Below are positions 1 to 6,178 of a DNA stretch of 25,305 nucleotides, in pieces. Below the pieces are notes generated by a model. The model saw only the letters and a program-made list of their open reading frames with translations. It searched no databases and was not told the DNA's origin. Each line of letters starts with the position of its first letter. Position 1 is the stretch's first letter. The DNA is taken from NCBI GenBank assembly GCA_023459095.1, contig JAEWVQ010000347.1, forward strand, positions 1-25,305. Reading direction: 5' to 3'. Source of the DNA: Pseudomonadota bacterium (lineage in GTDB: Bacteria; Pseudomonadota; Gammaproteobacteria; Burkholderiales; Rhodocyclaceae). The position numbers and the translations under genes are program-made.

Positions 1-76
1 ACGAGTTTCCTGCCTTGCAGATCATTCATGACATTCAGGTTAAACTATCAACACCAATGGAATAGTCGAGCAAGCC

Positions 77-754
77 ATGGCGATCACCGACTGGCCCGAA
101 AACGAGCGCCCCCGCGAAAAGCTGCTCTCCCGCGGCGCGCAGGCGCTGTCCGACGCCGAGCTTCTCGCCCTTTTCCTGCGCGTCGGCATCCGCGGCCAAA
201 GCGCGGTCGACCTCGCGCGCACCCTGCTCGCCCGCTTCGGCTCCCTGACCATGCTGTGCAACGCCAGCGCGCGCGATTTCGCCGCCATCCCCGGCATGGG
301 GCTGGCGAAGTATGCCCAACTGCAGGCGGTCATGGAACTGTCGCGGCGCGCCCTCACCGAGCAGATGAGCGCCCGCGACGTGTTCGGCTCACCCGATGCA
401 GTGCGCGACTGGCTGCGCCTGCGCCTCGGCCACCTGCCCCACGAGACGTTCTGCGTTCTGCTGCTCGATGCCGGCAACCGCCTCATCGACGCCGTCGATC
501 TGTTCCGCGGCACGCTCACCCAGACCAGTGTCTACCCGCGCGAGGTGCTCAAGCTCGCGCTCGCGCGCAATGCCGCCGCAGTAATCCTGGCGCACAACCA
601 TCCTTCAGGCGCCGCCGAACCCAGCACCGCCGACGAAATGCTCACGCGCACACTGAAAGACGCCCTCAGCCTGGTCGACATCCGCGTGCTTGACCATTTC
701 GTCGTCCCCGCCCACGGCCGCCCGGTCTCGTTCGCCGAGCGCGGCCTGCTGTAG
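77..754 (+). CDS. radC: RadC family JAB/MPN-domain protein
   Basis: This 225-residue protein has the full RadC (UPF0758) layout. An N-terminal helical part carries a helix-hairpin-helix-like segment around residues 67-84 (AAIPGMGLAKYAQLQA). A C-terminal JAB/MPN metalloprotease-like domain follows, with the metal-binding motif HNHPSG at 173-178, Asp186 and a candidate Glu123. The length is normal for the family. RadC was once linked to DNA repair, but that role is disputed and the biochemical function is not settled. The start is the ATG at 77, which gives the usual N-terminus (WPENERPREKLL); no strong ribosome site precedes it. I see no convincing promoter in the 76 bases upstream. It lies upstream of rpmB-rpmG, an order known from many proteobacteria. 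Family assignment is certain; function is not. Confidence 0.95.
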   Translation: MAITDWPENERPREKLLSRGAQALSDAELLALFLRVGIRGQSAVDLARTLLARFGSLTMLCNASARDFAAIPGMGLAKYAQLQAVMELSRRALTEQMSARDVFGSPDAVRDWLRLRLGHLPHETFCVLLLDAGNRLIDAVDLFRGTLTQTSVYPREVLKLALARNAAAVILAHNHPSGAAEPSTADEMLTRTLKDALSLVDIRVLDHFVVPAHGRPVSFAERGLL

Positions 755-773
755 CGGTCTGGAGCCCCGCACC

Positions 774-792
774 GTCGTCATGAGCTGACGAC
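774..792 (+). terminator. Weak hairpin after radC
   Basis: The arms GTCGTCA and TGACGAC (7 bp) flank a 5-base loop about 20 bases after the radC stop. Only a short T-rich stretch (ATTTTCT) follows, several bases away, so this is at best a weak terminator. It may partly separate radC from rpmB. Confidence 0.3.
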
Positions 793-805
793 AAGCGATT
801 TTCTC

Positions 806-835
806 TTGCCTTAACCCTAGCCGATGCAGTATCCT
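806..835 (+). promoter_or_regulatory. Candidate rpmB-rpmG promoter
   Basis: A TTGCCT -35-like and a TATCCT -10-like hexamer are separated by 18 bases, about 40 bases before rpmB. Each matches 4 of 6 consensus positions. Position between radC and the ribosomal genes supports it; the match itself is modest. Confidence 0.35.
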
Positions 836-873
836 CCAAGGCTTTTCGCAATCCGAATTCCCTGGAGCATCGT

Positions 874-1110
874 ATGGCTCGCGTCTGCCAAGTGACCGGT
901 AAAGCACCGATGGTGGGAAACAACGTCTCCCACGCTAACAACAAAACCAAGCGCCGCTTTCTCCCCAACCTGCAAAGCCGCCGGTTCTGGAGTGAAGGCG
1001 AGAACCGCTGGATTCGCCTGCGCGTTTCCAATGCCGGTCTGCGCACGATCGACAAAAAAGGCATCGACGTCGTCGTTGCCGAGCTTCGCGCCCGCGGCGA
1101 GAAGCTGTAA
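874..1110 (+). CDS. rpmB: 50S ribosomal protein L28
   Basis: This 78-residue protein matches bacterial L28 throughout: the start MARVCQVTGK, the central KRRFLPNLQSRRFW and the end IDKKGIDVVVAELRARGEK. L28 is a small protein of the large ribosomal subunit. It has a single cysteine (Cys5) and no CxxC pairs, so it is the zinc-free form. A GGAG ribosome site at 864-867 stands 6 bases before the ATG. The gene is followed after 26 bases by rpmG, and the two form the standard L28-L33 unit. Its length and sequence leave no real alternative. Confidence 0.98.
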   Translation: MARVCQVTGKAPMVGNNVSHANNKTKRRFLPNLQSRRFWSEGENRWIRLRVSNAGLRTIDKKGIDVVVAELRARGEKL

Positions 1111-1136
1111 TCCGCCCGAACTGAACGGAGAAGGCC

Positions 1137-1304
1137 ATGGCCAAAGGTATCCGCGAAAAGATCAAGCTGGAATCGACTGCCGGCACGGGTCATTTCTACA
1201 CGACATCCAAGAACAAGCGCACCACCCCGGAAAAGCTCGAGTTCAACAAGTACGACCCGGTTGCCCGCAAGCACGTGCCGTACAAGGAAATCAAGCTAAA
1301 GTAA
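1137..1304 (+). CDS. rpmG: 50S ribosomal protein L33
   Basis: This 55-residue reading frame runs from ATG at 1137 to TAA at 1302-1304. It begins MAKGIREKIKLESTAGTGHF and ends with EFNKYDPVARKHVPYKEIKLK-type sequence, the classic short L33. It contains no cysteine, so it is the zinc-independent (C-minus) form. A purine-rich site (GGAGAAGG, about 1127-1134) precedes the start. It is the second gene of the rpmB-rpmG pair and is followed by a strong terminator at 1371-1400. It is too short for a 60-residue ORF cutoff, so it could be overlooked. Confidence 0.97.
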   Translation: MAKGIREKIKLESTAGTGHFYTTSKNKRTTPEKLEFNKYDPVARKHVPYKEIKLK

Positions 1305-1370
1305 GCCTGCTGGCGGGAGCACTCCCGCCGGCTACCGCTCTGCGGTCGCGCATACTGACTCCAGACGCAG

Positions 1371-1400
1371 AAAGGCCGCCGGTTCCCCGGCGGCCTTTTT
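1371..1400 (+). terminator. Rho-independent terminator of rpmB-rpmG
   Basis: The stem AGGCCGCCGG / CCGGCGGCCT has a 4-base loop (TTCC) and a 5-T tract on the + strand. It lies 67 bases after rpmG. On the minus strand only three Ts follow, so it may also help stop csp transcripts, but less well. Confidence 0.9.
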
Positions 1401-1445
1401 GTGCTTAGGCGAACCCGGGCTCGACCACCGCCCGGCTCAGGCGCA

Positions 1446-1649
1446 TCAAGCCTTCTGGATGTTCGAGGCCTGCTTGCCCTTCGGCCCTTGCGTGACCTCG
1501 AAGGAAACCTTCTCGCCTTCCTTCAGGGTCTTGAAGCCGCTCATGTTGATGGCCGAGAAATGCGCGAACAGATCCTCGCTGCCGTCATCAGGCGTGATGA
1601 AGCCGAAGCCCTTGGAGTCGTTGAACCACTTAACAGTGCCAGTTGCCAT
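1446..1649 (-). CDS. csp: Cold-shock domain protein (CspA family)
   Basis: This 67-residue protein is a single cold-shock domain: it starts MATGTVKWFNDSKGFGFI, has RNP1 KGFGFI and an RNP2-like segment LFAHF, and ends GPKGKQASNIQKA. Such proteins bind single-stranded RNA or DNA and melt RNA structure; many are cold-induced and some are constitutive, and sequence alone does not tell which this is. An AAGG-type site lies just before the ATG, with GAAGG a little further upstream. The gene has a strong-looking promoter about 150 bases upstream and a long, foldable 5' leader, as in known csp genes. It converges with rpmG. A number for the paralogue (A, C, D and so on) cannot be assigned. Confidence 0.96.
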   Translation of the reverse strand: MATGTVKWFNDSKGFGFITPDDGSEDLFAHFSAINMSGFKTLKEGEKVSFEVTQGPKGKQASNIQKA

Positions 1650-1670
1650 ATTGCCTTAATCCTTCAAAGT

Positions 1671-1721
1671 TTCTTGATACAGACCGGGGCGCCTCCCCGG
1701 CAGATGCATCGATGTCAAGAA
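1671..1721 (-). promoter_or_regulatory. Structured 5' leader of csp mRNA
   Basis: In the csp leader an outer 7-bp pair (TTCTTGA at 1671-1677 with TCAAGAA at 1715-1721) encloses an inner GC hairpin (CCGGGG 1684-1689 / CCCCGG 1695-1700). It ends about 20 bases upstream of the start codon. Long leaders that refold with temperature are known for E. coli cspA; that this one does so is inference. Confidence 0.5.
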
Positions 1722-1808
1722 GCGGAACCAGCACTGCAGATCCGGACCACGGGCGCAGCCGCAACAAACAGAACCAGCGCATAACACCTTGCACGACGCA
1801 CGGGCTAG

Positions 1809-1859
1809 CTTTTACGCACTTGTCCGCACAGCGTCAACGACTTCTTTGCCATATTTTTT
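1809..1859 (-). promoter_or_regulatory. csp promoter with UP-like element
   Basis: On the minus strand TTGACG (1837-1832) and TAAAAG (1814-1809) are separated by exactly 17 bases. An A-rich tract including AAAAAATAT lies directly upstream (1851-1859), where an UP element would bind the RNA polymerase alpha subunit. The predicted transcription start is near 1801, giving a leader of about 150 bases. Confidence 0.65.
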
Positions 1860-1871
1860 GCGGCACCGCAA
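1858..1871. promoter_or_regulatory. 14-base palindrome, possible operator
   Basis: TTGCGG-CA-CCGCAA is an inverted repeat with a two-base centre. The loop is too short for a good RNA hairpin, so a protein-binding site is more likely. It lies just upstream of the csp -35 box, overlapping the UP-like tract. The factor is unknown. Confidence 0.3.
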
Positions 1872-1950
1872 TAAACCCGACCGCGTATTTCGCGGCCAAT
1901 GGCACGCTTTTAGCTTGATCTCGGCACAATGAGGTCGCGGCGGGCGTCGC

Positions 1951-2021
1951 TGCAACACGACATCGGGGCGCTTGCATTCCACCCAAACGCCCCGATCTGA
2001 ATGCCGTGGCGCCGTGTTGCA
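1951..2021. repeat. Nested double inverted repeat upstream of clpS
   Basis: An outer perfect 9-bp pair (TGCAACACG 1951-1959 / CGTGTTGCA 2013-2021) encloses an inner perfect 9-bp pair (ATCGGGGCG 1962-1970 / CGCCCCGAT 1988-1996). The outer right arm overlaps the -35 box proposed for clpS. The structure could be a cruciform, an operator pair or part of an upstream transcript. Confidence 0.6.
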
Positions 2022-2044
2022 CTCTGCTTCGACTCCATTAGAAT
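2017..2044 (+). promoter_or_regulatory. Candidate clpS promoter
   Basis: TTGCAC (2017-2022), a 16-base spacer and TAGAAT (2039-2044) form a promoter-like pair; the -10 matches 5 of 6. The expected transcription start, 7-8 bases after the -10, falls at 2051-2052, which is the A of the clpS ATG. The mRNA could therefore be leaderless. Confidence 0.4.
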
Positions 2045-2051
2045 GGGTCGC

Positions 2052-2360
2052 ATGGCCACCCAGAAACAAGACGATTTCGTGCTGGAGGCGAAGCGGGCCC
2101 GGACCCGACCGCCACCGCTCTACAAAGTTCTTCTGCTCAACGACGACTTCACACCGATGGATTTCGTGATCCTCGTGCTGCAGAAATATTTCGGCATGGA
2201 CCGCGAACGTGCCACGCGGGTCATGCTCCAAGTCCACAGAGAAGGCATGGGGGTATGCGGCGTCTTTCCACGGGACATCGCAGCGACCAAGGTTGAACAG
2301 GTCGTCTCCTTTGCCCGCCAGCATCAACACCCGCTGGCATGCGTGATGGAGGAAAACTGA
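2052..2360 (+). CDS. clpS: ATP-dependent Clp protease adaptor ClpS
   Basis: ClpS binds N-degron substrates and hands them to ClpA for degradation by ClpP in the cytoplasm. With the ATG at 2052 the protein has 102 residues beginning MATQKQDDFVLEAKRAR, the usual short N-terminal tail. The core fits the family: LLLNDDFTPM with Asn30, Asp31 and Asp32, Met36 matching the E. coli Met40 gatekeeper, and His62 matching His66, then GVCGVFPRDIAATK and the end CVMEEN. In-frame ATGs at 2043 and 2001 would add non-conserved residues. No Shine-Dalgarno sequence precedes 2052, which agrees with a leaderless start. The clpA ATG follows the stop codon directly, so the two are co-transcribed. Confidence 0.95.
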   Translation: MATQKQDDFVLEAKRARTRPPPLYKVLLLNDDFTPMDFVILVLQKYFGMDRERATRVMLQVHREGMGVCGVFPRDIAATKVEQVVSFARQHQHPLACVMEEN

Positions 2361-4637
2361 ATGATCGCGCAAGAACTTGAAGTCAGCCTGCATATGGCCT
2401 TCGTCGAAGCGAGACAGAAGCGTCACGAATTCATCACGGTCGAACATCTGCTGCTCGCCCTGCTCGACAATCCGTCGGCAGCCGAAGTGCTGCGCGCCTG
2501 CGCCGCCAACATCGACGAACTGCGCCGCGAACTGACCGAGTTCATCAACGAGCACACGCCGAAAGTCGAGGGCAGCGACGAGATCGACACCCAGCCCACG
2601 CTCGGCTTCCAGCGCGTCATCCAGCGCGCGATCCTGCACGTGCAGTCTTCCGGCAAGAAGGAAGTCACCGGCGCCAACGTGCTCGTCGCGATCTTCGGCG
2701 AAAAGGATTCGCACGCGGTCTATTTCCTCCAGCGGCAGAACATCTCGCGCCTCGACGTGGTGAATTTCATCTCCCACGGCATCGCCAAGACGCCCCAGCA
2801 TGGTGCGCCCGCGCAGCATCGCAACGAGCAGGAGCAAGGGGAGCAGGAGCACGAAGAGAAGCAGGCCGGCGGCGCGCTCGAGAACTACACGCAGAACCTC
2901 AATCAGCAGGCCCTGGTGGGCAAGATCGACCCGCTCATCGGTCGCGAGAAGGAAGTCGAGCGCGTCATCCAGACCCTGTGCCGGCGGCGCAAGAACAATC
3001 CGCTGCTGGTCGGCGAGGCCGGCGTCGGCAAGACCGCGATCGCCGAGGGGCTGGCACGGCGCATCATCGAAGGTCGCGTGCCCGAAATCCTCGAGAACGC
3101 CCAGGTGTACGCCCTCGACATGGGCGCCTTGCTCGCCGGCACCAAATACCGCGGCGATTTCGAGCAACGCCTGAAGGCGGTACTCAAGCAGTTGGTCGAG
3201 AATCAGGACGCAATCCTCTTCATCGACGAGATCCACACCCTGATCGGCGCCGGCGCAGCTTCGGGTGGCACTCTCGATGCGTCCAACCTGCTCAAGCCGG
3301 CGCTGTCCTCCGGCCAACTCAAGTGCATCGGCGCCACCACCTATACCGAGTTCCGCCAAATCTTCGAGAAAGACCACGCGCTGTCGCGGCGCTTCCAGAA
3401 AATCGACGTGGTCGAACCCTCCGTAGCCGAGACGGTCGAGATCCTCAAGGGGCTCAAGACCCGCTTCGAGGAACATCACGGCGTCAAGTACTCCGCCTCG
3501 GCGCTGTCGAGCGCGGCGGAACTGTCGGCCAAGTACATCAATGACCGCCATCTGCCGGACAAAGCGATCGATGTCATTGACGAAGCTGGCGCGGCGCAGC
3601 GCATCCTGCCCAAGTCCCGGCAGAAAAAGACCATCGGCAAGGGCGAGATCGAGGACATCGTCGCCAAGATCGCCCGCATCCCGCCACGCACCGTGTCCAA
3701 CGACGACAAGGCCGCGCTGAAGACCCTGGAACGCGACCTCAAGAACGTGGTGTTCGGGCAGAACGCGGCGATCGAGGCGCTCGCCAAGGCGATCAAGATG
3801 TCGCGCTCCGGCCTGGGCAACCCGCAGAAACCGATCGGCTCCTTCCTGTTCTCCGGCCCCACGGGGGTGGGCAAGACCGAGGTCGCACGCCAGCTCGCCT
3901 ATACGCTGGGCATCGAACTGGTGCGCTTCGACATGTCGGAGTACATGGAACGGCATGCGGTCAGCCGCCTGATCGGCGCGCCGCCGGGATACGTCGGCTT
4001 CGACCAGGGCGGACTGCTCACCGAGCAAATCACCAAGAAACCTCATTGCGTGCTGCTGCTCGACGAAATCGAGAAGGCGCATCCGGACATCTACAACATC
4101 CTGCTGCAGGTCATGGACCACGGCACGCTGACCGACAACAACGGTCGCCAGGCGGACTTCCGCAACGCGATCATGATCATGACCACCAATGCCGGCGCCG
4201 AGACCATGCAGAAAACGGTGATCGGCTTTTCCGCCAAGCGTGAGGCCGGCGACGAAATGGCCGAGATCAAGCGCCTGTTCTCGCCCGAGTTCCGCAACCG
4301 GCTCGACGCGACGATCTCGTTCCAGGCACTCGACAACGAGGTCATCCTGCGCGTGGTCGACAAGTTCCTGATGCAACTCGAGGCCCAGCTCCACGAGAAA
4401 AAGGTCGAAGCCCACTTCACCGAGGAGCTCAAGACCTGGCTGGCGGAAAAGGGTTTCGACCCGCTGATGGGCGCGCGCCCGATGGCGCGCCTGATCCAGG
4501 ACACGATCCGCTCCGCGCTCGCCGACGAACTGCTGTTCGGCCGCCTGGCACAAGGCGGCAAGGTGACGATAGACCTCGACGACGACGACAAGGTCAAGCT
4601 CGTCTTCGACGAGGCAGCGCTGGCTACCACGGCCTGA
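2361..4637 (+). CDS. clpA: ATP-dependent Clp protease ATP-binding subunit ClpA
   Basis: ClpA is the hexameric AAA+ unfoldase that feeds substrates into ClpP. The 758-residue length is normal. Domains in order: an N-domain (about 1-145) that docks ClpS, an acidic Glu/Gln-rich linker (about 150-170), AAA module D1 with Walker A GEAGVGKT at 218-225 and Walker B ending Asp289-Glu290, and module D2 with Walker A GPTGVGKT at 499-506 and Walker B ending Asp568-Glu569. The ClpP-docking loop carries IGF at 621-623. All nucleotide-binding residues look intact. The ATG directly abuts the clpS stop codon, and its ribosome site (GGAGGAAAA) lies inside the end of clpS, indicating translational coupling. 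No clpP is in the window. A terminator follows. Confidence 0.98.
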   Translation: MIAQELEVSLHMAFVEARQKRHEFITVEHLLLALLDNPSAAEVLRACAANIDELRRELTEFINEHTPKVEGSDEIDTQPTLGFQRVIQRAILHVQSSGKKEVTGANVLVAIFGEKDSHAVYFLQRQNISRLDVVNFISHGIAKTPQHGAPAQHRNEQEQGEQEHEEKQAGGALENYTQNLNQQALVGKIDPLIGREKEVERVIQTLCRRRKNNPLLVGEAGVGKTAIAEGLARRIIEGRVPEILENAQVYALDMGALLAGTKYRGDFEQRLKAVLKQLVENQDAILFIDEIHTLIGAGAASGGTLDASNLLKPALSSGQLKCIGATTYTEFRQIFEKDHALSRRFQKIDVVEPSVAETVEILKGLKTRFEEHHGVKYSASALSSAAELSAKYINDRHLPDKAIDVIDEAGAAQRILPKSRQKKTIGKGEIEDIVAKIARIPPRTVSNDDKAALKTLERDLKNVVFGQNAAIEALAKAIKMSRSGLGNPQKPIGSFLFSGPTGVGKTEVARQLAYTLGIELVRFDMSEYMERHAVSRLIGAPPGYVGFDQGGLLTEQITKKPHCVLLLDEIEKAHPDIYNILLQVMDHGTLTDNNGRQADFRNAIMIMTTNAGAETMQKTVIGFSAKREAGDEMAEIKRLFSPEFRNRLDATISFQALDNEVILRVVDKFLMQLEAQLHEKKVEAHFTEELKTWLAEKGFDPLMGARPMARLIQDTIRSALADELLFGRLAQGGKVTIDLDDDDKVKLVFDEAALATTA

Positions 4638-4646
4638 GCCGCGATC

Positions 4647-4666
4647 GCGGGCGCGACGGCGCCCGC
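4647..4666 (+). repeat. GC hairpin after clpA
   Basis: GCGGGCGC and GCGCCCGC form a perfect 8-bp stem with a GACG loop, 9 bases after the clpA stop. No T tract follows. It stands just before the true terminator and may protect the mRNA 3' end. Confidence 0.6.
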
Positions 4667-4681
4667 AGAGTTATCGAGGAG

Positions 4682-4709
4682 GCATGGTCTGCGGACCATG
4701 CTTTTTTTT
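4682..4709 (+). terminator. Rho-independent terminator of clpS-clpA
   Basis: The stem GCATGGTC / GACCATGC (8 bp) has a TGCG loop and eight consecutive Ts. It is a textbook terminator, 44 bases after the clpA stop codon. Confidence 0.95.
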
Positions 4710-4816
4710 GCCCCTCGCGCGTTCACCGACATCACCCCGCCGCCGTGACTCACCCGGTCACAGGCATGGTTATTGCCATTCAGCAGCATTCCCACCCAAC
4801 CTGACTGGAGATGTCG

Positions 4817-5380
4817 ATGATTTTCGATCGCTATGAGCAACAGGGGCTGCTGTTCAACATGAACTTCAAGGAGACCTGCAGCACCCCGGAGAAGGCCGCC
4901 TACCGGGGCGAGCTCGTCCTCGTCGAAGGCGAGATCGGCGACACCGCGGGCCGCCGCAAGCCGCCGGTCGCCGTACTCAAGGGCGCCGTGTTGCTCGCCG
5001 AGCACGACCGCCTGATCCTCGCCGCAGGCATGCTCGACTCGGTCGACGACCTCCCGCTGTTCTTCGACAAATACGGCAACGATCTGGCACCCGGCGCCAA
5101 GCTGCTGTTTTTCGTGGTCAATGTCGCCCACCCCCTGCTGCTTGCCTTCGGCGGCCAGGACTCGGTGCTGATCCCGCTGCAGGACGGCATGGTCTGGAAC
5201 GAACTGATCGAGGAGTTGAAGCTGGAGAAAGGCGATTTCAAAGGTCAGTCGCCCGCAGACAAGGTCCTGACCGTGGCCCAGGCCTTCGCCGACTACGCAC
5301 CGCGCTACCCCGCAGTGGCGTGGGCCGACGTGCTCGCCACCCGCACCGCCGCGGTTCGCGAGGCCCGCGGCCCGGTGTGA
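4817..5380 (+). CDS. Hypothetical protein, family not recognised
   Basis: I do not recognise this 187-residue protein. It begins MIFDRYEQQGLLFNMNFKE and has no signal peptide. One hydrophobic stretch near residues 95-110 (AKLLFFVVNVAHPLLLAF) looks more like a buried core strand-helix than a clear membrane span. The overall mix of charged and hydrophobic residues suggests a soluble cytoplasmic protein. Two ATGs lie 6 bases apart (4811 and 4817). The GGAG at 4807-4810 touches the first but stands 6 bases from the second, so 4817 is the better start. The frame is clean, in typical codon usage, and stands alone after the clpA terminator, followed by rraA after 123 bases. That it is a real gene is likely; no function can be given. 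Confidence 0.75.
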   Translation: MIFDRYEQQGLLFNMNFKETCSTPEKAAYRGELVLVEGEIGDTAGRRKPPVAVLKGAVLLAEHDRLILAAGMLDSVDDLPLFFDKYGNDLAPGAKLLFFVVNVAHPLLLAFGGQDSVLIPLQDGMVWNELIEELKLEKGDFKGQSPADKVLTVAQAFADYAPRYPAVAWADVLATRTAAVREARGPV

Positions 5381-5438
5381 GCTTTACCTCACGCTGCCGC
5401 CGATTGTCGGACACCGCACGGCCGGCGGCCCTGCGATC

Positions 5439-5458
5439 GGCGGGCGCCCCGGCCCGCC
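5439..5458 (+). repeat. GC hairpin between the hypothetical gene and rraA
   Basis: GGCGGGC and GCCCGCC (7 bp) enclose a 6-base loop. No T tract follows. It may mark the 3' end of the upstream gene. Confidence 0.35.
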
Positions 5459-5506
5459 CGCCCTCCGTTATCATGCCGCTACCATCCCGCCTTTTCCGGA
5501 GCCATG

Positions 5507-5986
5507 ATGATCATCCAGACCGCCGACCTCTGCGACGCCCATGAAGACAAGGTGACCGTGGTCAGCCCCATGTTCCACAGCTACGGTGGCCGCGGCGCCT
5601 TTGGCGGGCCAATCGCCACGCTCAAGCTGTTCGAGGACAACTCCTTGGTGCGCAAGGCCCTGGAGATGCCGGGCAACGGCCGCGTCCTCGTCATCGACGG
5701 TGGCGGTTCGCTGCGCTGCGCCCTGGTCGGCGATCAGCTCGGCGAACTGGCGGCCGGCAACGACTGGGCCGGCATCGTTGTGTACGGCTGCGTCCGCGAC
5801 GCCAAGGCTCTCGGCGCCATGAATGTCGGCGTGTTCGCGCTGGGCACCCATCCGCGCAAGTCGGTCAAGCGCAACACCGGCGAGATCGACGTCCCGCTGC
5901 AGTTCGGCGGCGCGACTTTCGTTCCGGGCCACTACCTCTACGCCGACGAAGACGGCGTCCTCGTCTCCGCAACCGCCCTGCTGTAA
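5507..5986 (+). CDS. rraA: RraA family protein (RNase E regulator / HMG aldolase-like)
   Basis: The protein covers the whole RraA fold and aligns end to end with E. coli RraA: GGRGAFGGPI near 28-37, then VLVIDGGGSLRCALVGDQLG, and FGGATFVPGHYLYADEDGV near the C-terminus. RraA in E. coli binds RNase E and inhibits it. The same fold includes class II 4-hydroxy-4-methyl-2-oxoglutarate aldolases, whose active site uses an Arg-Asp pair in a GxVRD segment. Here YGCVRDA (Arg97-Asp98) keeps that pair, which E. coli RraA lacks (VRQ), so aldolase activity is possible. Two adjacent ATGs exist; the second (5507) lies 5 bases from GGAG (5498-5501) and gives an N-terminus the same length as the E. coli protein. 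It is 159 residues long. Confidence 0.9.
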   Translation: MIIQTADLCDAHEDKVTVVSPMFHSYGGRGAFGGPIATLKLFEDNSLVRKALEMPGNGRVLVIDGGGSLRCALVGDQLGELAAGNDWAGIVVYGCVRDAKALGAMNVGVFALGTHPRKSVKRNTGEIDVPLQFGGATFVPGHYLYADEDGVLVSATALL

Positions 5987-6018
5987 CCCCCGCCACGCCC
6001 GCGGGCCAGCCCCGCGGC

Positions 6019-6046
6019 CCGACCTCCAAGCACGTCGGTATATACT
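6019..6046 (+). promoter_or_regulatory. Weak candidate promoter for the binding-protein gene
   Basis: TATACT (6041-6046) matches the -10 consensus at 5 of 6 positions. The best -35 (CCGACC, 6019-6024, spacer 16) is poor. A start near 6053 would place all three leader hairpins in the transcript. Confidence 0.25.
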
Positions 6047-6050
6047 TGAG

Positions 6051-6164
6051 GCGGCGGATACACGCCGCGTTGCCGAGCTGCGACCGTTTCGGCAACGACG
6101 AACACCCCGACAAGACAACCCGCGTCAGGCAATGGCAGCCGGCTTCGGCCATGGGCTGCCATTG
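6051..6164 (+). promoter_or_regulatory. Leader with three successive hairpins
   Basis: Three inverted repeats fill the space before the binding-protein gene. First is GCGGCG (6051-6056) / CGCCGC (6063-6068). Directly abutting it is GTTGCCGA (6069-6076) / TCGGCAAC (6089-6096). Third is a perfect 11-bp pair CAATGGCAGCC (6130-6140) / GGCTGCCATTG (6154-6164), whose loop contains a second stem GGC-TTCG-GCC (6141-6150) with a canonical cUUCGg tetraloop. The GGAG ribosome site begins 6 bases after the last stem. I do not recognise a known riboswitch class. Confidence 0.5.
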
Positions 6165-6178
6165 CTCATGGAGACCGC

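Larger units (their letters stand above)
1650..2051. other. Divergent csp/clpS intergenic region
   Basis: These 400 bases hold no credible gene. On the minus strand they hold the csp leader (1650-1801) and the csp promoter with an A/T-rich upstream element (1809-1859). Further right are a 14-base palindrome (1858-1871), a small hairpin CCGCG-TATTT-CGCGG (1881-1895), a two-layer inverted repeat (1951-2021) and a clpS promoter (2017-2044). Local composition is less GC-rich around 1800-1920 than in the flanking genes. Confidence 0.8.

Noticed and set aside
28..46. ATGACA and TAAACT as a radC promoter
   Set aside because: The spacing is far too short (7 bases) and no alternative partner is found within the window.
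1715..1720. A perfect TTGACA on the minus strand in the csp leader
   Set aside because: No -10-like hexamer lies 15-19 bases downstream; the bases are part of the leader stem instead.
1812..4553. A 913-codon open frame on the minus strand opposite clpS-clpA
   Set aside because: It is a by-product of GC-rich codon bias in clpA. It matches no family, lacks a ribosome site and overlaps certain genes and the csp promoter.
5469..5474. TATCAT as a -10 box for rraA
   Set aside because: No -35 or TG extension accompanies it; the upstream bases are a GC-rich hairpin.
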